Shown here in pieces: positions 14,301-27,400 of a DNA stretch of 64,000 nucleotides. Source of the stretch: Augochlora pura. Taxonomy: Eukaryota; Arthropoda; Insecta; Hymenoptera; Halictidae. The first letter of the stretch is position 1. Every line of letters begins with the position of its first letter. The position numbers were made by a program, and so were the translations under genes. The notes under the pieces are model-generated. The model saw only the letters and a program-made list of their open reading frames with translations, was not told the origin of the DNA and did not search any database. Where the stretch lies: positions 22,478,545 through 22,542,544 of the forward strand of contig NC_135775.1 in NCBI RefSeq assembly GCF_028453695.1, in the 5' to 3' direction.

Positions 14301-15170
14301 GGACGACGCTTACGTTCCCAGAAAATCTGCTTTATTGGATTAACAATCTAAAACAAAATTAGACGTATTCTTGCGACACGCACGACTCTCGTTAACTAAA
14401 AGGTTAAGGTGTTTTGGTAATTTATCAACTGTATTTGCATTTTTATTTGCCGTTGATTGCCGGAGGAGATTTCGATTCTATTTTGTTATGAATCTATTGT
14501 TCATCATTTTACTATTAGTCTACTATTAGTCATTTACGAACCTATGCTATTATTTAATATACTTAATATAGTATTGATATTTTATTCGCATTTCTTTTTG
14601 GTTTTAAAAACCCGGTGTTCTTCCAGAAATATTATTCATCGTATTGTTCATACAGAACATGGATTAAATCTTTTAAATCGATACCTGTCGAACATCTAAT
14701 TTTGCAGAGGTCTTCGGAAATATTACAGATAAAAATTAAACCTCGTACACGTTCAATTTCCGAGACGCAGCGTTACGAACAACGCATCAATCCCGCGGTC
14801 GTAATAAAACGTTCAATTTCCTTCGGTTTCATTATAACAAGCGATTCTCCAAGACGCGGCGGTACAAATGAAGCAGGAGTTTGTCGCGACGCGAAATAAA
14901 AGGCAGCCGTAAAGCGGTGCACGACGTCCCCGCGTAAATCCTAATCGAAAAATGAACGAGTTCCCGACAAACGTGCTTTTGCCGTTTCGCTTCTCGCAAT
15001 TCCACATTAACATTCTTATCGCGTTTCGAGCGGCTTAACCACGCTCGTCTGCGTTCATCTGACCGCGATCCGGGTTTATTACACTTTTTACGACGGCCGC
15101 GCAAAGAGTCCCGTTGCAAGAACAAAGTAAACAAAGGGAAAAATAAGATCGTAACAAAGAGAGGGGCGGA

Positions 15171-15201
<31 letters not shown>

Positions 15202-18200
15202 ATATGTAAACGTTCCATCTGTTATAAAATTTAGAGACCATGAAATACGCTGAATCTCTGAAATAAAGCATTTACGGACGCGTGTTTGCGCGACCTGTTT
15301 TTGTTTTTTTTTTTTGTTTTGTTTTTCCTTCTCGTCGTCGCGATAGGTAGAACGCACTCATAAAATTTCGTCTCTCGCGGAAGAACACCCGGGTTTAATA
15401 TCGTGCCACCGTAAAACTCACCGGCAAGTGGAAAGAGCGTGTAATGGCCAGACAAGCAGCGCCCAAGCGTGTCCAATAACAAGCGTGTTTGACAAATTTT
15501 CGAAATGAATTTTCTGGGAAACGAAGGCTCGCCGCGCCAGGGAGCATCGATCCCGTGCTTTTTCCCCATTTGTTTCCCATCCGGTGAACCGCCTTCGTCC
15601 CTCGCCTCGAAATTCTCTTTCGTACGTTGTTGTACAATGCGGTTTACTTTTGTCGAAGACTACAATTTTTGGGAAAATATCGTGAACAGATATTGGATAT
15701 ATATATTTAATTTTTCAAAGTTTCGATGCAATGAAGATAAAGTAGATATAGTATTAATATTTGTTAATATACCATAGCTTGTGTCGCGATTTACGAAAAA
15801 TCTGTATATTTTATAAGATATTAATCAAAGCAGGGAACGACAGAATCAGTTCTTCTTTGTACCTCTACATGGAATATTAAAAAAGAAATATGTCCGGAGA
15901 ATCTTTACCAGTCAAATCCGAAAGTACGTCGCCGCACAATCGGCGCAATCCAGCCGCACGTTATTAAATTCGATTCGAAAAAGCCGGGAAACATTCGCGG
16001 CGGCAAGAATTGGATCTGAATCCAGATTCCGTCGACTCTCGAAGGCGAGGGGTGGTTCCCGAAAGGTCTTGAATAGACGATCTCCGCCTGGCGGAAGGTT
16101 GAAAAGCCAGTGGATTCGATATGCATACGAAATGTTCGGTGAGCGGGCGCGGCTCCGCAAAGCCGGAGCAGAAATCCGCGGATCCGCGAATCGATCGCAG
16201 ACGGAATCGGCCGCGATCTGTGCATGCGTTGATCCGATAGAGACGGCTAGACTAGTGTGTATCCGGTGCGATTCTGGCTGGGAGCGTCTCCCCCGAGCTT
16301 GGTCCTTTTGATCTAGGAGCATTGTGTCGCGCGACACTCCATCCCATAGACACCCCCGCCCCGTAGACCGCCAAAGATGAGGAACCCGTGGCCCGTGGTC
16401 GACTCGCCTGTTTTTTTTCCCCCCCACATTTCTAACCCAGCCATTTCCGTTCTCTCATCTGTGTATACATCAAGATACACCGTTTCATGTTTTAGACTGC
16501 CACACAGATACAGAAACCCTAGCATTCTAGCATAGACACAGGCATGCGGCATATAACTCTAGCATCTATGTTACCACGTATGTACGGCACACGTTTCTAT
16601 TAGCCACGTAGGACGCGCACGAGGGGCCAAGAAAAACAAAGGAAAAAGGAACAGAGAAAGAAAGAAAGAAAGTTAGAGAGAGGGGGAGAGAGAGAGAGCG
16701 AGAGAGCGAGCGAGAGTGTGGGAGGAGATGGATTAAAACCATGGGAGGGCGACGAAGAAGGACACGGATTATCGGCTGTCGTTCTCGCATATAGGGTTTC
16801 GCGCGATCCTTCTCCAACCCCCATGAGGTCCGGCAAACACCTAAACCACCCTTGCTCTAGTGCTTGACGATTAGTTAATGCGCCCATTGATACGTTTCCA
16901 ATGAGACGCTCGTTAACCCTCTGCACCTCGAAGCCTGTCGGACGGCACGAGTATGCGAGGATCGTCGAAGCGGATCGTCCCGTATATCGACCTGGTCGCT
17001 TTAACGACCGGCTGAATCGCGTCGGGTCACGATCAGGGTCCCTGTTGCGTGAGGGCACCCTGCTCCATGGTCACAGGTCAACACGGACTGATCCGACGCG
17101 TAAAGGCGACAACAAGGCGCTTCGAGATTCTCCGCATGCTCCTTTTGTGATTGTCTCACAGAGAGAGAGAGAGAGAGATCCCTCTCCTCGCGATGGTAGA
17201 CAACCGAGCACCGTTCTTCGGAGTTGGCACTCGCTCGATCCGCTGCAGTTTTTAGGGTAGATAGACACCCGGTCAAGAAGGATTACTGTTCGATACGTTG
17301 CTGTTTGAAACATTGATACCGCGCCCAATTTTGGGGGCGAGACGTCGCGCGCGGTGTTTGGGAGGTTACGGCAACGATACAGTGCTCCCTCGACGTTCAA
17401 TCGTTTGCAACGTAGGAAGTAGCTGAACCGAGGCTTCGCGGTGGCTAATTAATAACCGAGCGAAACGCAGGCTTGATCCCCGGTTTAGCTAGATCAGGAG
17501 CAACTTACGTCTACACAGCCGCTCCTGACCTAATCTAGACCTAATGAGACTTAATCTGGAATCAATTAAGATAACTCCGGGGCTTGCAACACCTAAGCCG
17601 ACCCAGAGATAATTCGAACGTGAGCCGGAACCAATTTAATTTGCTCAGCCTAAACGCGAGCCTAGTTTAACCTGGCCGAAGCTCGTTATGGCGTGGCCAG
17701 TGGTCCTGGCTTCCTGCAGTCCGCCCGATAGATCTCGAAGATTCTAAAGACGGAAGCAAGTTGTTTCCGTACGGAAGGTTCATTTTCTCACGCCTAACCA
17801 AGGGAATCTGTTCACTATATACGGATCTTCATTGTACATTCTGTCTTGACTTCTTTTAACATCTTCGCTGCTTGGTATTTCATCTAGTTAACCCTTTGCA
17901 CTGGAAGCCATTTTAAATATAAATCCAAAATAGTTTTTTCTGATTAATAGTATTCTTATTCTATGCGAATTAGCGTATTATATATATATAAAATCGAGTC
18001 TTCTGACTACTAAAATAATTACACTGTTGCATTTAAATAGGAAGAACTTTAGCAACGTCGAAACGATCTCGATACGTGACACAAAAATTCTCAGCTGTCC
18101 CACGTAGTCGCCCGTTCGAGCGCAAAGGGCTAATCATAAACGCATAAAGTTCGCAAGCCCGCCCGTCCTCCGCCTTATCATTTTCATATCACCGTGCCCG

Positions 18201-21200
18201 GCTCGCTCCACTTCAGCCGATAGTGTCTTGCCGATAAAAGCCAAGGCACTAGCCGGGGTCTCAAAGCAAGCGGCACAAAGAGGGAACACTGTGTCGCGAA
18301 AAGGAAAATAAACCAAGAAAAAACTATTCTCATTTCGATGCATCGCCCGTCGTCTTTTCATATTTTAGTTTCGCTGCGACCGTCGTCGAGTAGAGTTCCT
18401 CGTCGTGTACTTGTCAAAGAAAAGGAGGTGAAGAGAATCATGCATACGGGATGGCACTTTTGAATATTCATTCGCGTGAATTGAATTTGATTTGTCGTTG
18501 AACGCGTCAGCCCTCGGATCGCTCGTGCACCGTATAGAGAGCATTCTTCATTTTGTCGGCCGCGGTAGAGTACCGTCGCGTGCAAAAATAAAAAGAAAAC
18601 GAAAAGAGAAAAAGAAAAAACGACGCGCGGTCTCTAGTCTTTATCCGACGCGCGCGTGTACAATGAGAATATTGGTTGACGAGCGACAACGTTGACGGGA
18701 GCAACGTGTCCGACGTCTTGTCCTGGTTCATGTAGGGCGGAATGGTACGCAGACACTCTGTATGGCTCAGGACGATACGCCTGGCTCGTTCCAGCCTGCT
18801 ATTAGCTAATCTAGAAATTAGCGAGTACAATTTCGATCGGAACGCTTCTCGCCACGCGACCTATACGGAATTACAAAATTTCCAACGCACGCGAGGCGCT
18901 CCGTTACTCTCTTTCCATTCTGAAACGCGCCCTGGAATGGTACCTCGGCTACGTCGGACTGTTGCCTCCACCTCGATAAAGTATTACCTCGAGTCATAAA
19001 TTATTTCCCAGCTCGGCACAATCTATTGCTCGTATTTAACCAACAGCGAGTCACCTTATCGCTAAAGCGTTCGAAATAAATCAAATAAAAAGACTATTTA
19101 TGACTTGATATAATATTTGTATATACAGTGAAAGGAAATGGAAAATGCATATTTCAATTCGTTGTTCTTTGATGGAGTAGGAAAAATTACAGAAAATTTT
19201 GCTGGAGTTCAAGGTACCACGACAGGGTCACAGATCGAAACTGGCGAATTATTTATTGGACTGGTGGTGAGACTGGGCAGTACCTGGAATAAATCGTTAA
19301 ACATTAACATTTTTCTATCGGAACGCGATGTCTGATCATCGCTGACTGTTTCTACTTGCAGCTAAAATTGCCTACCGCTCTTCACGATTCGTGTTTATGT
19401 CACTACTAACAGCGTTCACTTAAAGCGAGTAGAAACGTCAAGCATTGATCAGACGATCAGCTCCTCGCGGGCCAAATAATCGAGTAGAATCTTTCCACGT
19501 GCGCCAGATTGATCCATCAGCGTACGGTCACACACCGCGTGGAATCAAACGTTCGAATCACGGAGCGCGTAGTCAGCGCGAAGAAAAAGAAGCACAGCCG
19601 GGGGCTCACGGTTAATTAGTGTTAAACCGTGGAGCATCGTTTCACATTAATTAAACAGAAAACTGCGGCGCGGGTCGAAAAACGTTAACGACGACGAGTC
19701 ACGTTACACGGTCCGCTCGTTCAATGTGTACGGAGCTTCTTCCCACCGGAAGTGAAGCAATTACGGGCGAAGCTCGTCGCGCCGCGGCGTGTACTCGCTT
19801 CACCTAAAATTGATTACGATAATTACGTTGCTTCTTGGTTTCCCCTTTTTCTTCAGCAAGCTGGCGAATATTCTGGGAACGTTGATGCTCGAGACTTCTC
19901 GATTATGCTAAACAGAATCCGTTTACCGAGCGCGCCCGCGCGCGCTTTCCGTCGTGTCAACCGCGACGTCTTCCTTTTCCAATGAAATATCGGCCGGCGG
20001 ACTATCAACGAATAAATTTCACGGTTGAAACGATGGGAGGAACGCTTTGGCCGGCGTAGTTCTCGCGGCCGAGTAGCCAAGATATTTCGACGGACGCGCG
20101 GGTGGTAATTAAAGCCGCGAATCGGGATGACCGACGCGAATAATAAATGATCGATCCCGCTTTTAATTACGGGCGGAGAAGTCGGGCCGCGCGTGCACGA
20201 TTTTCCGCGGACGGCATCGATGCATCATTAAAACGCCATTTCGTTCTCCCGTCGGCCCGCTCGCGGCCCGGCAAAAACGAGTCAATTACAAAAGAGCCGA
20301 ACAAGTACACCTTTAATTTTCGGGAATCGATACTTTCGCGCCTCGTCGCTCTTTTTTCTTTTTTGTCGACGTGCCCCCGGACAAACATCCGCCCCCCCCC
20401 CCCTCCGACAACAACGCGCGCGCGTGTGTGCAGTCGCATAAAATAGACGACGGGCGCACGGCGGCGCGCGCGATATTTGCAGCCGCATACATTAGGCGTC
20501 GGATAGCCCCGCGATATTTGCTGTCGCACGAAACGGCGCGGTATCGGCGCTGGTTAAAATGCATCGGATCTTTTATATTCATCCGCGAATCTGCATACAC
20601 GAGTGTTTATGATCGCGGGGCAAAGTGTCCGGGGCGCGTCGCTCGACGGGTTGGAACCGCGTTTATATCCAGGCGGGCACGATTTCCAGGAGAAAGAATT
20701 GATTGGTCGAACGGGTTCGAACGGCGCGCGTCTTGTTAAAAATCGCAGCGCGGTTATTTCGCGCTCTGCGAACGGGAACGACAACTGTCCGTCGACGCCG
20801 CGCGAATTTAATGTCCGCCATAACACTTGCGACACGCGTCGTTCCGACCGATTGAAACGAGCGTCGGCCGAGCGACGCCCGGTGCTCGAAATAAATTAAC
20901 GGCGGCGCCGCCGCTCTCGATGAAAAACAGACGCCGCAACTGTGAACGCGCGCGTCGTAATTCCGAATTTATCGACGAATCCCCGTCCGACGTGTTGCGG
21001 ACTGTCCGACCGCGCGCGCGCGCGGAACAGACGATCGTAACCGTCCAATTTCCAAGCGCGTCTGTTTTCGATCGGGGCCAACCGATCGCCGACGATTTCG
21101 TTTCATCTCGACATTCGTTCACCACGCCTCGGTTGTTCAACGGCGAATTAACAGCGAAGCAGGTTACCTGGAGGAGGACACGGGTAATCGAAGGATCACG

Positions 21201-21420
21201 GCAGCGAGTGTGTCGGCGGCGGACGCTGCCAAAGACGAGAAACGTCGAGCACAGCCCCGCGGGGGCACGCTCGTCGACGACAAGCGGCTCCGCGGACTGG
21301 GAGAGAGCCGAACGATAACGATAAGAACGGGGGAAAGAACAGAACCAATTGTCTGCCCCGCAATCGCCGGTCGATTTTTTTTTTTCTTGAGCGAAAGCGA
21401 ACGAAAAGAAAGAAAAGAAA

Positions 21421-21459
<39 letters not shown>

Positions 21460-24400
21460 GAGAGAGAGAGGAAAAGCTGCGATTAAGAAACACCGAACAC
21501 GGGCGGAGGGTTTCTTTCTTTTCATTACACACAAAAACCACTCTCGATACGTTTCATGTTTGCCTCGACGATTAATCAATTTTGTTTATTCTGTTTGCTA
21601 TGTTAGATGGGCCCGCGATTGTCCGCGTCAACATATTTGTTCGAAGTATCTCAAAAATAAATGACGTTACTATGGTAAGTTAAATATCAAATGCCCCGAA
21701 ATCACAGACACACGTATTCTATAAAAACCACCCACCCACCCACACACCGTATACCACACGCGCACACGATGTACACGCGCGCACATACACACGCCACGAC
21801 CAAGAGATGTGTACAAAAAAAAACCAGGCACGCCCGTTACAGACACAGAAGTACATAGAGTGTTCGTCTTCACTGTATACAATCTGTATGTATTATAAAT
21901 ACCGTGTAACTTCATAGATACGAGGTATATATATAGAGAACGATCAGAAGCGACGGGGCGATAACGCCGCGGATAACGGATAGAGAGAAACGAAAATTGT
22001 TTTGCGACACAATCCGTGATCGAACGAGTTAGATCTATTGTTTAGAGGTAGCGGGCGAGTTCCCCTAACGCCGGACACGAGACTCTCCTCGAACCATGAC
22101 TTTTAGGTTCTCTATATTTGCAATTGTAAAAAATGAATCGTCGAAAAATTCGATTACGAAACTAGAAATTATTTCATTCCATAGCCAAATATTAAAATAA
22201 TAAAGAAATTATTATTTGCAATTGTAAAAAATGAATCGTCGAAAAATTCGATTACGAAACTAGAAATTATTTCATTCCACAGCCAAATATTAAAATAATA
22301 AAGAAACATTGTCGTGAATACAATTTTGCAAATTCATTATTATTTGAATAATGTCCAGGCCAGTTTTTTCACATGCGATTTCTTTATCAGAAATATCAGG
22401 TAGAACAGGCTTCGTTCTGAATACTTTTTTGAGGTGTGCACTCGTTTCATTGTTTTCGTTTTCATTGTTTGTCGAGTCTCGTTAGTAGACTGCGGTTTCC
22501 ATGGGTAAATGATAAAAAAAAAAACGACTGGTGAAAGTTTAAAACGGTAGAAGAACTAAATGAATTTTACAACAATTTTACGAGAATTGTTCAACGTTGA
22601 AATCGTTGTCCTATTGTCGAGTTTTTAACCCTTTCCACTCGAGAGGCACTTTAAAAATTGTTCCGTCACGCTTCAAAATAATTTTCGAATCGTCAACGTC
22701 GTTCCTATTTTACAAACTTTTAAAGGCATAAAATGTACTAAATATAAATTATAATATAGAAATACTGTGGTTTAGGAAAAATACTTTGCATTTTGGATTG
22801 AAATTATCTTCGAGTGCAAAGGGTTAATTTTATATAAAAGTTTATTATAGTTTGCCGTTACATTTTCCCTAAAGTGCCGGTGTCCGGCGTTAGGCGAACT
22901 CCCCTAATCTTTGCCACCGAGGCGCCACGGCGCTTGTTTGTCATGGGACACTTGTGATTGTCTTCCTATCGATTACGATCGACCGTTTAGTCCTAGATCC
23001 ATCGAGATCGAACAGAGAACAAAAGGTTTCGTAGATAGAGCTGTCCGATGACCATGCGACGTGCTATGTGGTTGTATGATAATACATACACATTAATCGA
23101 TGTATTATATACACACACACGTTTTACTGTTAATTCGCTACTCATAGTATCCTACAATGCTGTTCTTTGTCTCACGGTATGCAGAGTGTAAAACGCACAT
23201 ATATATATACACACACACACAGGCAAACACGAACGAGAGAGAGAGAGAGACACGTGTATACAGGCCGACACACACACGCACACGGACACCAATTTTCTCT
23301 TTACCTTCTTTGTGTTGTTCTCTCCCTTTTGTAAACAGGCTCTCGTGCGTATTTAAGGCCCACTATCATATGTTTTTTGATTCCACTACCGAAGTATGTT
23401 ATATTAAGCTCATTCGTTCTTGTATGCATACGAAAGAGACTTGGAACGTTGCGAACAGCACGACGCCCGCGTTCCTCGTTCGCGCGTTCGAAAGCGGGCT
23501 TTCGGGGGGGAAGACGGTTCGACGACGTCGGCGGGGGAAATAAAATTCTGCGAGATTGCTAGCGCGACTCTATCGCGAACGCGGGGAGTTGCGCGAGGCG
23601 TACGGGGCTAAGACACTTCGGGAACTCGGGAATTTAATCAAACTCCGTGGCGCGCGTCACGGGAAATCGAATTCAGGGAATCCGCAAACAAGATCAAACC
23701 GAATTCTAAGGCTCGCGAGATCTGTTCGGCCCTGATTCTCAAATTCCCCGGCCGCGGTGGATCCGTTTCGGCGATTCACGGAATCCGGTCGGCCGAGATT
23801 CGACGGCGCCCGGCGACCGTCGACGCGGAATCCGAAGCCCGCGACCGCGTCGAACCGAATTCTGCGAGGACCGTGTTTCGCGAAGATTCGAGAGCCGTCG
23901 AATTAAAAACAGTATTCGGAGGCTCGTTCAAACTTTCTGAACTTCGGAGCTCCAACACGGTCTTATATTCTTGCGAGCCTCGTCAAACCTAACTGTTCGA
24001 GCATCGAGTTCGTCGCAGCTCAAAAATTCCGTCGTCGATCTCTCGTAACTTTGGAAAATTCGTTACAGTTCCCAAAATTTCGGCGGGCGAAAAGAACTTC
24101 GACGTTCGGCGAACCGGATCGAACCGAACTCCGGGCGCCCGCCCGCAGGATCGATAAAATTTGCAAAGTTCCCGAACGCTGTCGAAACTTCGATGGATCG
24201 AGACGCGCGCCGAGGTTTCCAGGAGTCGCGCGGAAACGGAATTTTATAGTCGCGATACGCCGGTCGAAAGAGAAATTCCGGTCTCGTCATAAATCGCGGC
24301 GGACGGGTACGGGGCATTAGGGAGGATCGAATGAAACAAATTGACGTCGCCTTTGACATGCCGCAGCGAAACAAAATTCTATTAGCCATGAAAACCCGAT

Positions 24401-27400
24401 CGGTTGCCGGCCCCGTGGAAAAACAAACCGAGCGAAACGATCGGAGCGATGAAAAGCGGAGCCCGCGGCATCGTGCTGCTCGTAATCGTAAAACTACACC
24501 GTATACTGTCGCCTCACGCTATTGTGTCGTAGATGATTTAATGGAATTTGACGTTTTTTTTATATCATATATATAAATATATATTATATATATAACCGTC
24601 TATCTATATATACATACAATATATATATAAATACCTATATATATATATAATCTTACCACGTTTACATGTGAATTATTGAGGCGATCAATATCTTATCGCC
24701 TCTTAGCTGACGCAGCCACACGACGACACACACACAGGTGCATACATACACACACTGTGTTTCCGAATCTTGTACATTTTCTCTCCTTTGTTATTTATGG
24801 CGCACATACACGTCCTCGTACACGAAACCGACACACATTCATTCACACACACACACACTTATATATATATACTCGGATTCGTGTTCTCTTTTTGTACATA
24901 AACCGGCGTTCTTTAATCCCTTATTGCATAATCGATCGCGGCCCGTGAATTTTCTTCCGTGCCGCAACTGCGTCCGGGTCTCTGAAAGCGAGTTCTCCAT
25001 TATGCAAACGTACTAATGCACCGCTACTTTGTTTCCGATTATGGCCAACGATAGTGTTTTATTTCGATCGAACACAGGCCGCGCGCTCTGTTATCCGGCA
25101 AACACATTCGTCGAAACGCCGCAGATCCAAGCGACGACGTTGCTGCCCACGGTAATTTTCCTCCCCTGCAGCCCGAAGAGAACCAGCCCCGCGTAATCGT
25201 TAGATTAGGGTCGGGTTAGGCGACAGCTTTAATCGATTTAGGGGGAGGATCATATTTTTGTCTTAATCTTTAGATTAAGGTCGGCCAGGCTCGGATAATC
25301 GTTAGATCAGGAACCGACGGTGTTTTAATTAATTTAGCGACGGATTATATTTCTGTCCTCCGTACCGCCGTCGGCCTTTTTGAACGTGCGGGTGGTGGTG
25401 TGGACGACGAGTTAATCCGTCGGCCGTGTTTGCCGTCACGTTCCCGTAACCTCCCGCCTTGTTTTTCGTTCGACGAACGATTCCGTCGATTCTGCCCGGT
25501 TCATTGCCACGAAGCTTTTATTTGTCCTATTGCGAAATAATTTAGGATTTATATTCGATGACTGTTCCCAAAAATCCGAACGTTTAATATATTTTAGAGA
25601 ATGAAACCCGTTCCAAATACTTGGAGAACACCGTTCTAGAACGCAAAGATAGACGATTGTGCGTGTAGAGGGTGAGTTGAACGGCTCGTTGAATTCCCTG
25701 AAGTTTCACATCTGAATAATGCGATGACGCGGCTGGCTATCATATTTCATCCATTCACGGTTCACAAATTATTCCGAAACGAAATTATACGCAGACTGCG
25801 GATTTTTCTATAGAATAAAAATATTCTCCGTCGATCGCGTCACACGCTATGCAGTCTTTTCTTAAAGCCGAGAACGACGTCTATTAAATTCCGTGAACTT
25901 TCTCGTCGCTTTGCATTCGATCTCGGTCACGTGTATCGTAAAATCCGCAGTCCAGCGGGCGAACGTTCGCAGCCGTTTCCCTTATCGCGTTCGGATCAAT
26001 CACGTTCGTCGGAGAATCAGCACATTAATCGGAACCGCAGGCCGTCGACAAAACCGAGCCCGTTGCAACGTCCGAAATTGTTTTTTCATTTTCGACCTTC
26101 TCGCAGCGTGGTTCGGTCACCGCGACGCGACGCCCACCACTCATTCCGCTTTTCAGCAACCACCCTGAACAGAACATGTGTATACTCTTCTTGTGTAGCA
26201 TCTTAATTGTCTGATTGTTTCCTTGCTCGAACGAAAGACCAAAGAACGAAACGAAAGTCTCTCTCGTCTCTCGATCGCTATAGCAGTGCGTGCGTTCTCT
26301 CTCCAATGCCCGGGGCCGCGTTGGAACCGGTGAGTGTTTCTTCCTTCTCATTGTTTTCTTACTTTACTCTGCATGCGTTCAGAGTCTGACTGTGTAGAGC
26401 CTCTCTTGTTCGATAGCGTTTTAACATGTTTATATAGATATATGTATCTGTATATTCAATGTTTCATCTTCCTCTATTTTTCTCTGTCTGTCTGTCTGTC
26501 TCTGACTGTCTCTTTCTCTCTCTCTCCTCTGTTTCTATGTCTCTCTGTTTCTCTCCCAAACCCTCGCTCCGGCCAAACCGTAATTTTTGCCTTGGTCGCA
26601 CGCCTCGTTGTCACTTTTACAGCAATCTCCGTCGACAACTTAATATTGTACTCTCCAGAACGAAAAGTCGTCGTTTCCGGCACCCGGCCCGAGACCCCTG
26701 AAATCCTGGCCAACTAAATCGTTCGTTACCGGTGCACGGGGAGAGGGGGGGGGGGGGCGGCAAAAATTAGCCCGGGCCGGGCCGCGGTTCGTTCGTTTCC
26801 TTGCGGGTCGATTTAGATTTTTTTGTTCGTCCTTCTTGGAGCCCCCCTTCCTTTTATTCCCCCCCCCCCCCCCCCCCTCGCGCGGACTGTTACAGAATTA
26901 GAATGCGGACGGGGGGAACGTTTGTACCTTTGACTGTGCGGATCTTTCCGCGGAACGAGAATCGTCTGGCTCAATTAAAAAGAACCGGGGAATGCTTTTG
27001 AGATCGTAAGAGGGAAACCGGGATTCATTGATGCGTTTAATAATTTCATTCACCGGGCAGCCTCGTCGTACAATTTAAATTGGCTTCTCTTACGACGATG
27101 GGGCTTGAATGGAGCCGAAATTAGATCGCGTACAACTTTGTTTTTTTCCTCCCTTTTCGCCCGCAATCGAATTTATTTGCGTTCACGGTCCGACGAGATC
27201 GCTCGACGACTATTAATAAATCACCGATAACGAATGCTTAAAGCATCCCGGCGCGCCCATCTCGCGTGTTTCGCGTTCTCATTTCCGCCGCGCGAGGCCC
27301 GCGGTCCGAGCCGTCGCTGATAACGCGAGGTCATGCTGGACGATCGACATTTGCGAAAGAAATCCGGAGGGTGTCTCGATGATTCATCGTAGCGAGCGGA

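Larger units (their letters stand above)
13871..21606 (+). other. Intron between GluCl exons 3a and 3b (7.7 kb)
   Basis: No supported gene. It contains GA microsatellites (15171-15197, 16651-16716, 17161-17178), inverted-repeat elements at 17887-18134 and 19329-19454, a repeat end at 15418-15470, a GC-rich, CpG-dense block (about 19.7-21.3 kb), and a GA tract at 21424-21470 just before exon 3b. Confidence 0.8.
22051..22903. mobile_element. Non-autonomous DNA transposon with about 24-bp inverted ends, carrying a nested element
   Basis: The left end contains GAGTTCCCCTAACGCCGGAC; the right end contains GTCCGGCGTTAGGCGAACTC, the inverse with two mismatches. The 0.85-kb interior lacks any transposase-like frame. 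Inside are a 98-bp tandem duplication (22116-22311) and a complete family A element (22626-22828). Superfamily not determined. Confidence 0.75.
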
